Positions 20,334-30,432 of a stretch of DNA of 64,000 nt are shown one piece after another. Under the pieces are notes generated by a model. The model was not told the DNA's origin, searched no databases, and was given only the letters and a program-made list of their open reading frames with translations. Made by a program: the position numbers and the translations under genes. The DNA lies in assembly GCF_026262505.1 (NCBI RefSeq), contig NC_067207.1:10942082-11006081 (forward strand), given 5' to 3'. How positions within the stretch are numbered: the first letter of the stretch is position 1; each line of letters starts with the position of its first letter. Source of the DNA: Trichomonas vaginalis G3 (taxonomy: Eukaryota; Parabasalia; Trichomonadida; Trichomonadidae).

Positions 20334-20468
20334 ATGAAGATTCTACCATATGGTGTTATTGGAAGAGATAAAGATGGAAACCCAATATTTGATCCAAAGT
20401 TAAAATTAAAGTTACTGACAAGACAACAACTTGAAAAGTTGCTGAAACCAAAACAGGATGAAAAATGA
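20334..20468 (+). CDS. 44-residue element peptide
   Basis: A small frame starts MKILPYGVIGRDKDGNPIF after ATTTTTATTTTAGTATAA, the standard start signature 2 bp from the ATG. It ends KPKQDEK. The signature is the main support. Composition is basic and helical in its second half (RQQLEKLLKPK). Function unknown; it may be a small virion or regulatory peptide. Confidence 0.45.
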   Translation: MKILPYGVIGRDKDGNPIFDPKLKLKLLTRQQLEKLLKPKQDEK

Positions 20469-20517
20469 GAAAATGAGAAAGAAAAATTTAAATTATGCAA
20501 TTTTATTTTTATCATAA

Positions 20518-20700
20518 ATGACAAAATTAATTAAGCCAACTATTTCTAAATTAATGATACCAATGAAATCATTTCGTGGAGTACTTATCCCAGGTTCTTC
20601 ACAATTAGCCAGGGCAGGTGTTGTGACTCAAGGTGGAACATTAGCGAATCCATTCAAATTATTAACTAAAGATGAACTTAATAAAACGATGATAAAATAA
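20518..20700 (+). CDS. 60-residue element peptide
   Basis: MTKLIKPTISKLMIPMKSFR starts directly after CAATTTTATTTTTATCATAA. The N-terminal half is basic and amphipathic; the middle has GSSQLARAGVVTQGG. No domain recognised. The strong start signature supports expression. Possibly a small virion protein. Confidence 0.45.
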   Translation: MTKLIKPTISKLMIPMKSFRGVLIPGSSQLARAGVVTQGGTLANPFKLLTKDELNKTMIK

Positions 20701-20854
20701 CTGATAACAAAATTTTATTTCACTGCTACCATGTCAATTAACTTCTTTTAAAAATAGTGACAATATGACATTTTGACAACAGTTCAGGAGGAAGGCAAAA
20801 ATGAATTATTTTTAAAATTATTTTTATTTTTTTATTTTGTATGTAAGAACAGAA

Positions 20855-21520
20855 ATGTCAGTCGAAGCAAAAACATTCACAAACAAATCTAATGGTGAAA
20901 CATTCACAAAAGGCACTTATAATGGTATTGAAGTCTTACGTAGAGACAAGGATGGTTACATTAATGCAACAAAGATGGCAAGAGAAACGGGAGGGTTAAA
21001 CCATTTAAACAGATTTCTCAATAGTACTAAAATGCGGGAAATTCTTAAGTTTTGGATGAACGAATACGGTCGAGCCAAAAGTGGCTCAACCTCAAAACAA
21101 GCATTTTATGAGCTTACTAAGGGTGTTATAAATGAATTCAAAGGTATTTACATACATCCTGACCTCATTCATTTTATTGCTGAATGGTGCTCAGTAAAGT
21201 ATGCATTTTATGTCAAAGATATTATGGACTCCATAGACAAGAAAGTTCATGAGAAATTAGATGAAGAAGAACTCGAAGATACAGTAGAGAATGCTAAACA
21301 TTTGTTTGAAGAAGAAGTTGGAAAAATATGTGAAAAACAATTAGAACATGAACGAGAGATATGTTATGGTTATAGAGATTCTCCATACGAACTAGACCAA
21401 TGGGAACAAGAAGATTTAAAGAGAGAATTTAGAGAATATGAACTCGCTAAGATAGCATTTGAAGCTGCAGAAAAGAAGTTAAAAGTTTGGGGTCGTTTTG
21501 TACAAAAATATTGTGAGTAA
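20855..21520 (+). CDS. KilA-N domain DNA-binding protein
   Basis: The start is ATG 20855 (MSVEAKTFTNKSNG), 221 residues. A KilA-N domain spans about residues 22-125, with landmarks GIEVLRRDKDGYINATKMA, LNRFLNSTKMREIL, then GIYIHPDLIHFIAEWCSVKYAFYV. KilA-N proteins bind DNA and are common in phages, large DNA viruses and trichomonad Polintons. The remaining 95 residues are a Glu-rich helical, probably coiled-coil tail (AKIAFEAAEKKLK). This is the last rightward gene, just before the palindromic repeat cluster; it could regulate transcription or bind the repeats. That is inference. The frame is intact. Confidence 0.88.
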   Translation: MSVEAKTFTNKSNGETFTKGTYNGIEVLRRDKDGYINATKMARETGGLNHLNRFLNSTKMREILKFWMNEYGRAKSGSTSKQAFYELTKGVINEFKGIYIHPDLIHFIAEWCSVKYAFYVKDIMDSIDKKVHEKLDEEELEDTVENAKHLFEEEVGKICEKQLEHEREICYGYRDSPYELDQWEQEDLKREFREYELAKIAFEAAEKKLKVWGRFVQKYCE

Positions 21521-21570
21521 ATGAACCATTTATTTTTATCATAAACGACCAAAAATATATTTTATCGTTA

Positions 21571-22505
21571 ATGTTTTCGTTAATGTTTTCAGGTTATTCA
21601 ATTATGAAGCATTATTGAAGAACTGAAGGTGTCACCATGTCACCATGTGTCACCAGGTTATTCAACTTCTCTGAAAAAATGAGACAACATGACATTTTGA
21701 CAACATGACATTTTGACAACATATTAATGACAACATATTAATGACAACATATTAATGACAACATATTAATGACAACATATTAATGACAACATATTAATGA
21801 CAACATATTAATGACAACATATTAATGACAACATATTAATGACAACATATTAATGACAACATATTAATGACAACATATTAATGACAACATAGGTTCTTCA
21901 ATAATGCTTCATAAGTACCTCCCCCTATGTTGTTGTCATAATGTCATGTTGTCAAAATGTCATGTTGTCATTAATATGTTGTCAAAATGTCATGTTGTCA
22001 TAATGTCATGTTGTCATTAATAAGTTGTCAAAATGTCATGTTGTCATTAATATGTTGTCAAAATGTCATGTTGTCATTAATATGTTGTCAAAATGTCATG
22101 TTGTCATTAATATGTTGTCAAAATGTCATGTTGTCTCATTTTTTCAGAGAAGTTGAATAACCTGGTGACACATGGTGACATGGTGACACCTTCAGTTCTT
22201 CAATAATGCTTCATAAGTACCTCCCCCCATGTTGTCATTAATATGTTGTCAAAATGTCATGTTGTCTCATTTTTTCAGAGAAGTTGAATAACCTGGTGAC
22301 ACATGGTGACATGGTGACACCTTCAGTTCTTCAATAATGCTTCATAAGTACCTCCCCCCATGTTGTCATTAATATGTTGTCAAAATGTCATGTTGTCTCA
22401 TTTTTTCAGAGAAGTTGAATAACCTGGTGACACATGGTGACATGGTGACACCTTCAGTTCTTCAATAATGCTTCATAATTGAATAACCTGAAAACATTAA
22501 CGAGG
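21571..22505. repeat. Palindromic tandem-repeat cluster at gene convergence
   Basis: On the left side are about twelve copies of the 14-mer GACAACATATTAAT (21715-21883). To the right are several copies of its reverse complement mixed with GTTGTCAAAATGTCAT, then three copies of a block of about 120 bp containing TTTTTCAGAGAAGTTGAATA and GGTGACACATGGTGACATGG. The left flank (21571-21710) is the inverted image of the right flank (22380-22505), so the whole is an imperfect palindrome of about 930 bp. It lies between the ends of the rightward and leftward gene blocks. No gene is inside. Confidence 0.9.
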
Positions 22506-22533
22506 AAGGCAAAAAATAAATTCAAATCATACT

Positions 22534-24846
22534 TTATAAAGCTTCATTTGCAGGTATTTCATCGTCAGTAAATGAATCCTCATTATCGTTTGGTTCAACC
22601 TGTTTATATAATCCTTTCATTTCTTCTTTCAAAACATAACACCATGTCTGTTTATCATCTATTCTTCTCTGTTTCCTATCACATTTATCCTTAATGCTCA
22701 TTTGGAAATTCTTGTCTTTCATGTCTGATGGTTTGCAGAATAGCGCATTTTTACACGTCATACCTGCACACAATTCATCATAATGTGTATTTATCCATAC
22801 ATCTAAAGGATTTGTTGATAATTCAATTAAATCTTGTTTGGCTTCAGTCATCGGTATGATTCGTACATTAAATGATGAAAGGTCATATTGCATAAAATAC
22901 GTCAGTAAATTATCATAAAATTCCTTTGTGCATGAATTCATCAAATTCTTGAAATAATCAAATTGACCCTTAAATTTACCATTAACTCTTAAAACTACAT
23001 ATCTTCTGTCTCCAACTTCAATTTTGACAGGGTAAACGTTGTTAGTTACGAAAATGAAGTTTGCAACGTTTTGTGCTGTTCTTCTGGGTTGATTCTTTTC
23101 ATTAATTCTTATCTCATTATCCGTAATAATTGATTTCAAAGCGTTGAAGTTTGCGAGTCTATCTTCACCTACATTCTTGAGTTCATTAAGTACAAGAAAC
23201 ATTTTATTCTCAACTACTGAATTGAAATTACCCGTTAGCTCACTTATTTCGGTAATGTTTTTGCATGAATAACCGGCGAGAAGTTCAGAAATAATGTCAG
23301 TGAATCTGTTTTTACCTGTTCCCTGAAGTCCTTTCAAAATAATTGATGTTTCATTCTTGATTCCAGGATGTTGAATCATTGATGCAATCCAGCCGAGAAG
23401 GTATTTATACACTTCATCGTTATTATCACAAACGGCTTCTTTAATGAAATTCATAAACATCTCAATTTTTGAGTAATCTGGTTTTTCGAGAATGTTGTAT
23501 TTATAACCTTGAAACGTTGAGAAAACATCGGGGGAATCAGATTTAAAGCAAACACCCTTAACGGTTAATGAAGACAATTGATTTAATAGTACATCCCATG
23601 CTGTTATTGTTTTACCTTCTTCATTAAATAATTTAATCATTTTGAGTGACTCTTTCATGTTTGATTGAAGAACGAATGATATTTGATTCATTTTGTCGTG
23701 GATATTATAGTCCTTTTGAATGAAATATTTATTTCCACAATCTACAAAACGGATTACACGTGATAAATCCTCAATTACTTCAGAACTGTTTTTATACTGA
23801 TGATTTTCAGCCTTGCGTCTAATATCTGTTATCAAAAACGAGTCATCAAGTTTGATATCGAATGTTATTTTTGGCTTACGTAATAAAGGCAAAACATATT
23901 CATCATAATATTCCTTTTGATATAGTTTTAGAATCTTCACCAAAACAAATGGAGAAGTCATTAAATGTGCATATCTATTACGTGCTTTTTCAAAATTACT
24001 TTTTGCATTTTCTGTTAAACTGCAGAAGTTATAAACGTTATCGTATGCTTCATTAATCAAATGATTAGGTAACGAATTAATAGCTTGAAACAGTGTGAAT
24101 AATGTTATTTCTTTTTCTAAATTCATGTTTCCACCGTCATTATGTACTTCAAAATCACAGATGCCATCAACTATGCTCTGGACAAGTTTATCGTCAATGT
24201 TTACATCTTTGTTTTCATTCATGATAGTCTTTATTTCTTCATTCTTCTGTTCAACTCTTACCTTAATATTCAAATCATTTAATATATCATTCACTGTTCT
24301 AGTTAATGTTGAATCATAACTTCCACGAATGAATGAGTATGTATTGATTGGTTCTGTTGCATTCTTGCGAACTCTTGAATCAGCCATAACTACTAAAGAA
24401 CGCTTTGAATCATCCATTGACGTCATGATATCAATATCGTAATCATTGCAGGAATAGCATTTAATCATTCTGTTCGAAACTGCATAGAAGAAATTAGTGT
24501 TGCAATAAATGTGAAGACCTCCTGAAGCGGTTTTAACAATAACATCTTTATCCGAAAGTTTTGATAAAATGTCTTTTCTAACTGTTTCTTTAAGTTCATC
24601 ATTGTACGATTTATTGATATCAACATCTATAATCGTTAAATTTGGAATTTTATTTACTAATAAAGCCATACCAGTTTTCCTTCCTCTTCTCCCATCATGT
24701 TTGAGGTAGTTATGTAAATCAATCATGTTTTCACCAATTCTTTCGTTGAGGGTTTTAGTTTCTGCCACAACTAATTCCTCAACTAATGAATCAATAACTT
24801 TTTCATCAGAAACGATAAAGTTGCTGCTGTCGTTTGTTGCTGTCAT
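22534..24846 (-). CDS. Primase-superfamily 3 helicase
   Basis: The product is 770 residues from ATG 24844-24846, preceded by the T/A signature ending CCTATATAA. The N-terminal part shows archaeo-eukaryotic-primase-like motifs: IIDVDINK (residues 72-79, catalytic DxD), SGGLHIYC (about 108-115) and a DIDIMTS stretch. The C-terminal half is a superfamily 3 helicase with Walker A GLQGTGKNRF, Walker B MFLVLNEL and motif C NFIFVTNN. This order matches D5-like viral primase-helicases, which open and prime DNA during replication. It is unusual beside a protein-primed polymerase. The frame is open throughout. C-terminal residues are acidic. Confidence 0.85.
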   Translation of the reverse strand: MTATNDSSNFIVSDEKVIDSLVEELVVAETKTLNERIGENMIDLHNYLKHDGRRGRKTGMALLVNKIPNLTIIDVDINKSYNDELKETVRKDILSKLSDKDVIVKTASGGLHIYCNTNFFYAVSNRMIKCYSCNDYDIDIMTSMDDSKRSLVVMADSRVRKNATEPINTYSFIRGSYDSTLTRTVNDILNDLNIKVRVEQKNEEIKTIMNENKDVNIDDKLVQSIVDGICDFEVHNDGGNMNLEKEITLFTLFQAINSLPNHLINEAYDNVYNFCSLTENAKSNFEKARNRYAHLMTSPFVLVKILKLYQKEYYDEYVLPLLRKPKITFDIKLDDSFLITDIRRKAENHQYKNSSEVIEDLSRVIRFVDCGNKYFIQKDYNIHDKMNQISFVLQSNMKESLKMIKLFNEEGKTITAWDVLLNQLSSLTVKGVCFKSDSPDVFSTFQGYKYNILEKPDYSKIEMFMNFIKEAVCDNNDEVYKYLLGWIASMIQHPGIKNETSIILKGLQGTGKNRFTDIISELLAGYSCKNITEISELTGNFNSVVENKMFLVLNELKNVGEDRLANFNALKSIITDNEIRINEKNQPRRTAQNVANFIFVTNNVYPVKIEVGDRRYVVLRVNGKFKGQFDYFKNLMNSCTKEFYDNLLTYFMQYDLSSFNVRIIPMTEAKQDLIELSTNPLDVWINTHYDELCAGMTCKNALFCKPSDMKDKNFQMSIKDKCDRKQRRIDDKQTWCYVLKEEMKGLYKQVEPNDNEDSFTDDEIPANEAL

Positions 24847-24899
24847 TTATATAGGAATAAAAAAATAAAAATAATTTTAAAACTAACTTTATTTTTTGG

Positions 24900-25000
24900 A
24901 CTGCATCATAACCCCTATGTTGTTGTCAAAATGTCATGTTGTCATCATTTTTTCAGAGAAGTTAATTAACCTGGTGACACATGGTGACATAGTATCACCG
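24900..25000. repeat. Outlying copy of the palindromic-cluster repeat
   Basis: This stretch contains CCCCTATGTTGTTGTCAAAA, TCATTTTTTCAGAGAAGTTA and GGTGACACATGGTGACATAG. They are the same units as the 21571-22505 cluster, here as one diverged copy between two leftward genes. Confidence 0.8.
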
Positions 25001-25007
25001 AAAAAAA

Positions 25008-25280
25008 TTAAATTTGGATTGAGTTTAAAAATTCATCTTTATTAAATTCATCTCTTCCAATCAATTTATTTATTCTATTAAATTCTTTTATTTTTGCTTC
25101 ACTCAGTTTAAGGATTGAACGGTAAGTTTTTAATTTTTCGATTCTTTCTTTCCTCTCTTTATCGTTTTCAACCCCACCACATTGCTGCTTCTTTTTGCAA
25201 TAGCATATTTTTGATTTAATTCTGTTTAGTTTCTTTTTATATTCATCGTCTGGACTCTTGGCTGCTTCGTTGTCACTCAT
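25008..25280 (-). CDS. Hypothetical basic element protein
   Basis: The product is 90 residues starting MSDNEAAKSPDDEYKKK after AATTTTTTTATTTCGTAAGAA. It is very basic and helical (NDKERKERIEKLKTY) with a Cys cluster (SKICYCKKKQQCGG) that might bind zinc or nucleic acid. It sits between the primase-helicase and integrase regions. No family recognised. Confidence 0.5.
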   Translation of the reverse strand: MSDNEAAKSPDDEYKKKLNRIKSKICYCKKKQQCGGVENDKERKERIEKLKTYRSILKLSEAKIKEFNRINKLIGRDEFNKDEFLNSIQI

Positions 25281-25299
25281 TTCTTACGAAATAAAAAAA

Positions 25300-26823
25300 T
25301 TAAATGTTATTTAAATATAATGGAGTAATAAAATAAATCGGAATTTCTATTAATTTATTGTTAACCTCAACTAATACATTACCGTTAATATATCTAACAA
25401 ATTCAGCTATTGTGTCAAATCTTCGTCTTCTTTTTGTCATTGATTTATCAGTTTTTCCATAATCGAGATGAATCAAAACTTTATCCCCTTGTTTAAAATT
25501 CATGAGCCCCGAATTAATTTGTTCACGTTTAACATCATTTAACCTTTCCATTTGCTTTTAATATATTCCCATTCTTTTGAAATATCATTTTTCATTTCCA
25601 CCGGTTTCATGTTTATAGTTCTATGCCATATTATTGTAATAATATACTAACTGCTGTATGATGGAGTCATGATTTCCATCCCAGTATATCTGACCGTTAA
25701 CCCCTAACGCATCTCTAAGAGTTCTCATTACTGCATCAACTATTTTATTATGAAACGTATATGGAGAGGATGAAAAGTAAAAAATTAATTTGTGGGAAAT
25801 AATGAGCCATAGCTGCCTGAAATCCTTTATCACCATCAGAATTATCTACTCTTTCATGATCTAGTAAGTATTGAATAGCTCTTCTTGTTTCCTGTTCTGT
25901 TTTCCCTTTCACGGAATGCAATATAAAATTCTTGTGTTAATGTTAATGGCAAATAAATAAGTAACATTTCCTTTTGAATATTCTAAATGATCGATTTCGT
26001 ATGAATATGGATATGGTGCAAATGAAGGGCGACCAAATTTTTCCTTAACGGTTGAATTTTTGGGTCAATTGGTTTATTTAATATCTTGAAATCCTTTTAA
26101 AATCTTTTTGCTTCTTTAATGTTTGAAATGGATATAATAAAGTGAATGATGAAGGATTAACTGAAGGAGGAGGAGGTACTACTGTTGGAGGTTTTGGGGT
26201 TGCAAGTGGTTTAATTTTATCTGCTTTGATTTTGGATGATGAAGTTTTGGATTTCATTCCTCCTTTCATTAATTCCGGATGTATTCTATTCATTTGTTTT
26301 AAATATGCTGTATATAAAGGTTTGATATACTTTCCCGCTTCGAGTTTATGTTGAAGGATGAATTCCAAAAGTTGATCTTCATTTAAAAGTCGGGCTGAAT
26401 GTGGTTTAACTAATGAATCATAAATTAAAGCTTGTGCTTCATTTATGTCTGAATGACCTGGGCGTTTTGCACTTTTAGCTTTTGTTCCTTTGTTTTTTGC
26501 AGCTCAGGATTATATAATTTATATAATTCATCAATATCTTCTTCTGTTAATACTTTATTTTTGAAATCTTTCAATTGTTTAAGTTGTGATTTAGTTTTTC
26601 CCTTTGTATATTCATTATTTTTAATTTTGTCTTTAATTTTAGAAATTATTTTATCATGATATTTCAAAATTTCATTTTTATAATATGAATAATAATAATC
26701 CATATCATCACCCGTTATATTTTCATCATATTTTTGGAGATATGCTTTTAATTCATAATAAGTAAGAAAATTTTGATTAAATACTAAATCATCAATTAAA
26801 ATTTTTAAATCTACATTATCCAT
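25300..26823 (-). pseudogene. rve-type integrase region
   Basis: The region begins at ATG 26821-26823 after TTTATTTTATTTTTATATAA. From N to C terminus it shows a helical, Lys-rich N-terminal part, a Pro-rich linker and a retroviral-integrase-like core. The core includes an EIDHLEYSKGN stretch around 25970-26000, an SDGDKGF stretch near 25830, and TFHNKIVDAVMRTLRD with LVYYYNNMAYRT near 25620-25770. The last 83 codons resemble an SH3-like tail (GDKVLIHLDYG). Polinton integrases insert the linear element into host DNA. Several frames cover the region and it is broken; treated as a fossil. Confidence 0.8.
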
Positions 26824-26923
26824 TTATATAAAAATAAAATAAATGTTTTAAGGGCGCCCACCTCTTTGATCAAGAATCAAAACCATTATTAACGGTTCCT
26901 TTTGTCTCTTCTGTGGCATTTTA

Positions 26924-29900
26924 TTAAATAAACGGCATACAACATCCATTTTCACAACATACAGCCTTAGTGTGTGCTCCTGTTAATGCAGTCTTACCAA
27001 TTGTTAAGCGAGTCATTGACCTGTTTTTAAGTTGTAAATTAATATTCTGACCATCAAATATCACTTTATCATTTATTATATCCAAATAATTTTTAGGTGT
27101 TAATTGTTTATTTTGTCGTAAACTAACACCTTTCATTTTTTGTGCAATCTTTTTAAAATCACCCCCATCAATTGAACCGTTGAATGATGTATAACACTTG
27201 GGGCATAAAGCAACCATGTTATCACCTTGTTTCTCAATTGCTAAACCCAATAACTTCTTCTCATGTGCTTTTTCTTCAGCTTTATTCTTTAATTTAGGTT
27301 TAAATTTCTCATCAAAACAGAAGAAATCAAATGGTGCGAATTTGAAAATGTTTTTATCATAAAATTGTTTATCAGTAACAATTGCTTGAAATGCTTGAGT
27401 GTTAGGAAGATTTAGATCACCAGCGATTGCCCAATAAGATGAATCAGTATCACCTTCAATGAAATGAAAACGATTAACATTCATGCATTTATACATAAAA
27501 TCATAAATGAAAACCAAATACCAGTATTTAGCATTATCTAAAGTGAAGAATGCCTCTTGTAAACATGTATCACATCTATAAAATCTATCTTTGAGCATCA
27601 TTTGATACGCATCTTCACCTATTTCTCTTATGTTTTTAAACTTATTTGACATACATGCAACGCGTGCCTTCTGTGCATTCATTATTTTAGTCTTTGCGTA
27701 ATTTTGTGTATTCATTGCATCGTAACCATATGATCCATTAAGTGAAATCTTGCAAAATAAACTTTTTCCTTTATTTCCTTCTAATTCAGCCTTTTGTCTT
27801 TCGATCATAAATTCATTCACAAATTCATTAAAGCAAGTGTTTTTAGTAAATGTTAAAATTGATTGAATGTCATCGATGATAAAATGAAATCTGTCTATTA
27901 GATACCAAAGATAATAAGAAGAAAATGGTTGATATTGGTTGTGTGTTGATGCTAACTGAGTTAATTTTCTCTGTTTCTGGTCAACTGGTAGATTGTTTGA
28001 TTTCATGTAATTATACATAAAACACCAATTGTTTTTTCATCTGTGATAATATCTAAGTTTCTTATTATCGGTAAAAAGTTTATGTAATCATTAATGTATT
28101 TTTCATCAATGTGACCCTTTACTTCAGCCACGAATAAAGTATTTTTCTTCTTAATTATTCCCAATGCTTTTGCTTTCTTTGTTGCTGTATCACAAATGAT
28201 AACACCATTCAATCTTCCCGGCATATACATTTTATGGTCAGTATATTGAATGAAATCATGAGGATTAGATGAAAATGATGAAGGATATAATGAATTAAAA
28301 TCAACACCAACGAAATGAGTCATAATGTTGGTGGTGTCCTCATTTGATACAGTTTTAGTTTCTGGATTATATGAAAGTTTATTAATGTGCGTGATTCCTT
28401 TAAGATTACTCTATGTTGAACATTTGATAGACCACCAGTAATTCCATTACGGAGAATGTGATAAGCTTCAACTGAATCTAAAGTCATTGGTAAATTATTT
28501 TTTAATGCATAATTTCTTAAATTGATTCTTAAACGTTGAACATCTTCATCTTTATTTGATTTTACGACATTGCAATAACAACACATTAACTGACAATTTT
28601 CTTTGGTATGTGGTTTTTCATTATCGATTCTATCTAATGTTGGTTTATTTGCATATGTAAACGCTTTACCACACATTTTGCATTTAGATGAAAGGATTAA
28701 ATCGTGATAGTATTGAAAATCATCCATTGAAACATTATTTTTAGTATCTCTTTCTGCTTTTTCATCTTGTTTCTTATATGATTCAATTTTATATTTCCAA
28801 TACTTTTTCGTTAATTCAAAACTTGATTCTATCTCTTCCTCAGGATATTTTTCATTAGGATTAAAGTCTTTATATGCTAAAGCGTAACGAATCATTGAAG
28901 CATTCGATGATAAAGAAAGATTATGAAGCATATCAATTTTATAAACAAATGTTTCTTCAATAATTTTATCGATTGGGTCAATCATAATTTCAACATCTTT
29001 ATTGCAATAATGAATAAAATATTCTAATCTATTCTTAAAATTTTTAGCATCATTGAGATATATTTGATAATCACTATCTGATATAGTTTCTTGAGTTAAT
29101 GCTGAATAAAATGAATCTTGAGTGAATGGTTCCACTTTATATAATTCTTCTTCGTAATTTTCCCACATGAATTGATAAGGGAAAAAGGATTTAACACGTG
29201 ATTTATTGTTTCCGAAATCTTGAGTGAATTGGTCTAATGTCCCACCCGCTATATAATTTCTGATGTCAATAAATCTCAATTCATATGGAACGTTTGTTTT
29301 CTTTACAATGATTTGCTTAAATTGTGAAGATGAACCCAGCATTGATTTTATTTTCCATTTTGCAGTGTTTAAATCACGAAGAATTAAATTTAAATCAAAC
29401 TTTCCCGAATTAAAACCTATGATATTCACTTTATTGAATTCCTCATCTAGAAGTTCTTTAAATGCTTCCTTCTGTTTTTCATTTAATGTATGAGACAAAG
29501 TCCCCACCGTTTGCGGCTTCAATAATTCTTCATATTGTTCAATATTTGATTTAGCAACTAATGAACAGGTTGAAAATAAAAACTCAATCCAATCAGAAAT
29601 AAAAGAATCACTCGAAGTTAAGCAAAAATTCCTCGTATATGTTTTATCGTTTAATTTAACCGTTGATGATACCATGAATGGTTTTAAGTAAGCGTTCAAA
29701 GTTGCACACTCAGAAAGTTGTAATTCTTCTTTAGTCTCTAATGTTTCAAAGTCAAAAGTAATATAATATCTTGTCGGTTTATAATATTCCTGCAAATTGT
29801 GAGCTAATAACCACTGATATATCTTCTGTTTCGTAATATGTGGTGCATATGGTTGCTGTGTCTTTTGCAATTGAACGTCTTGAATTAATCTTCCATTATT

Positions 29901-30384
29901 TTCTTTACATTTCTCACAATGCTTTAAAAATCTTCTTTGGTTTTTCCTTTCTGGATCATCACGGATAGAATAAACTTCTTCTTTACAAATGACAAACTTT
30001 ATAGCCGGTGAGTGCTTCAACGTCTGTTATTCTGTCAGCGTGAAGTTTTCCACATGGACTCTGTGTTAATAAAATATTTACTGTTTCAAATTCTGGATCT
30101 ATCATTATTGATTCCACTAATGGAAAGTCTACCTTATTTATGTCCACGTCTTCTGGTTGAGGATCACAATAATAGAAATCAATATTAACATTTAACATTC
30201 TCGCTAATCTCTCACTTTCTGATGAAATGTCAAAACCTTCATATGCATCTATTGCTTCATTTAAATAGCTTCTACGAGTTTTAGGATTAACACCATCAGG
30301 AATGTTATAGAAGCGTTTAAATAACCTTCTACCTTCTGCTCTAATTTGATTATCATTCATTTTAGCTGTTCCGTTTTTGTTCAT
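26924..30384 (-). pseudogene. Protein-primed family B DNA polymerase region, with HNH-like insert
   Basis: This is the Polinton replicative polymerase. Motif order on the minus strand is: N-terminal domain from about 30384; exonuclease motif I (ITFDFETLE) near 29750; exo II (IIGFNSGKFDLNL) near 29430; exo III (HYCNKDVEIM) near 29000; polymerase A (VDFNSLYPSS) near 28290; B (SLNGSYGYDAM) near 27730; C (EGDTDSSYW) near 27445. Between exo III and motif A, at about 28560-28690, is an HNH-like block with CKMCGKAF, LDRIDNEK and CCYCNVVKSNKD. Such polymerases start DNA synthesis from a protein bound to the genome ends. The region lies in several frames and is treated as broken. Confidence 0.9.
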
Positions 30385-30432
30385 TTATGTAAGAATAAAA
30401 ATTAAAAAATAAATAAAAATAAAGTTTATTTT

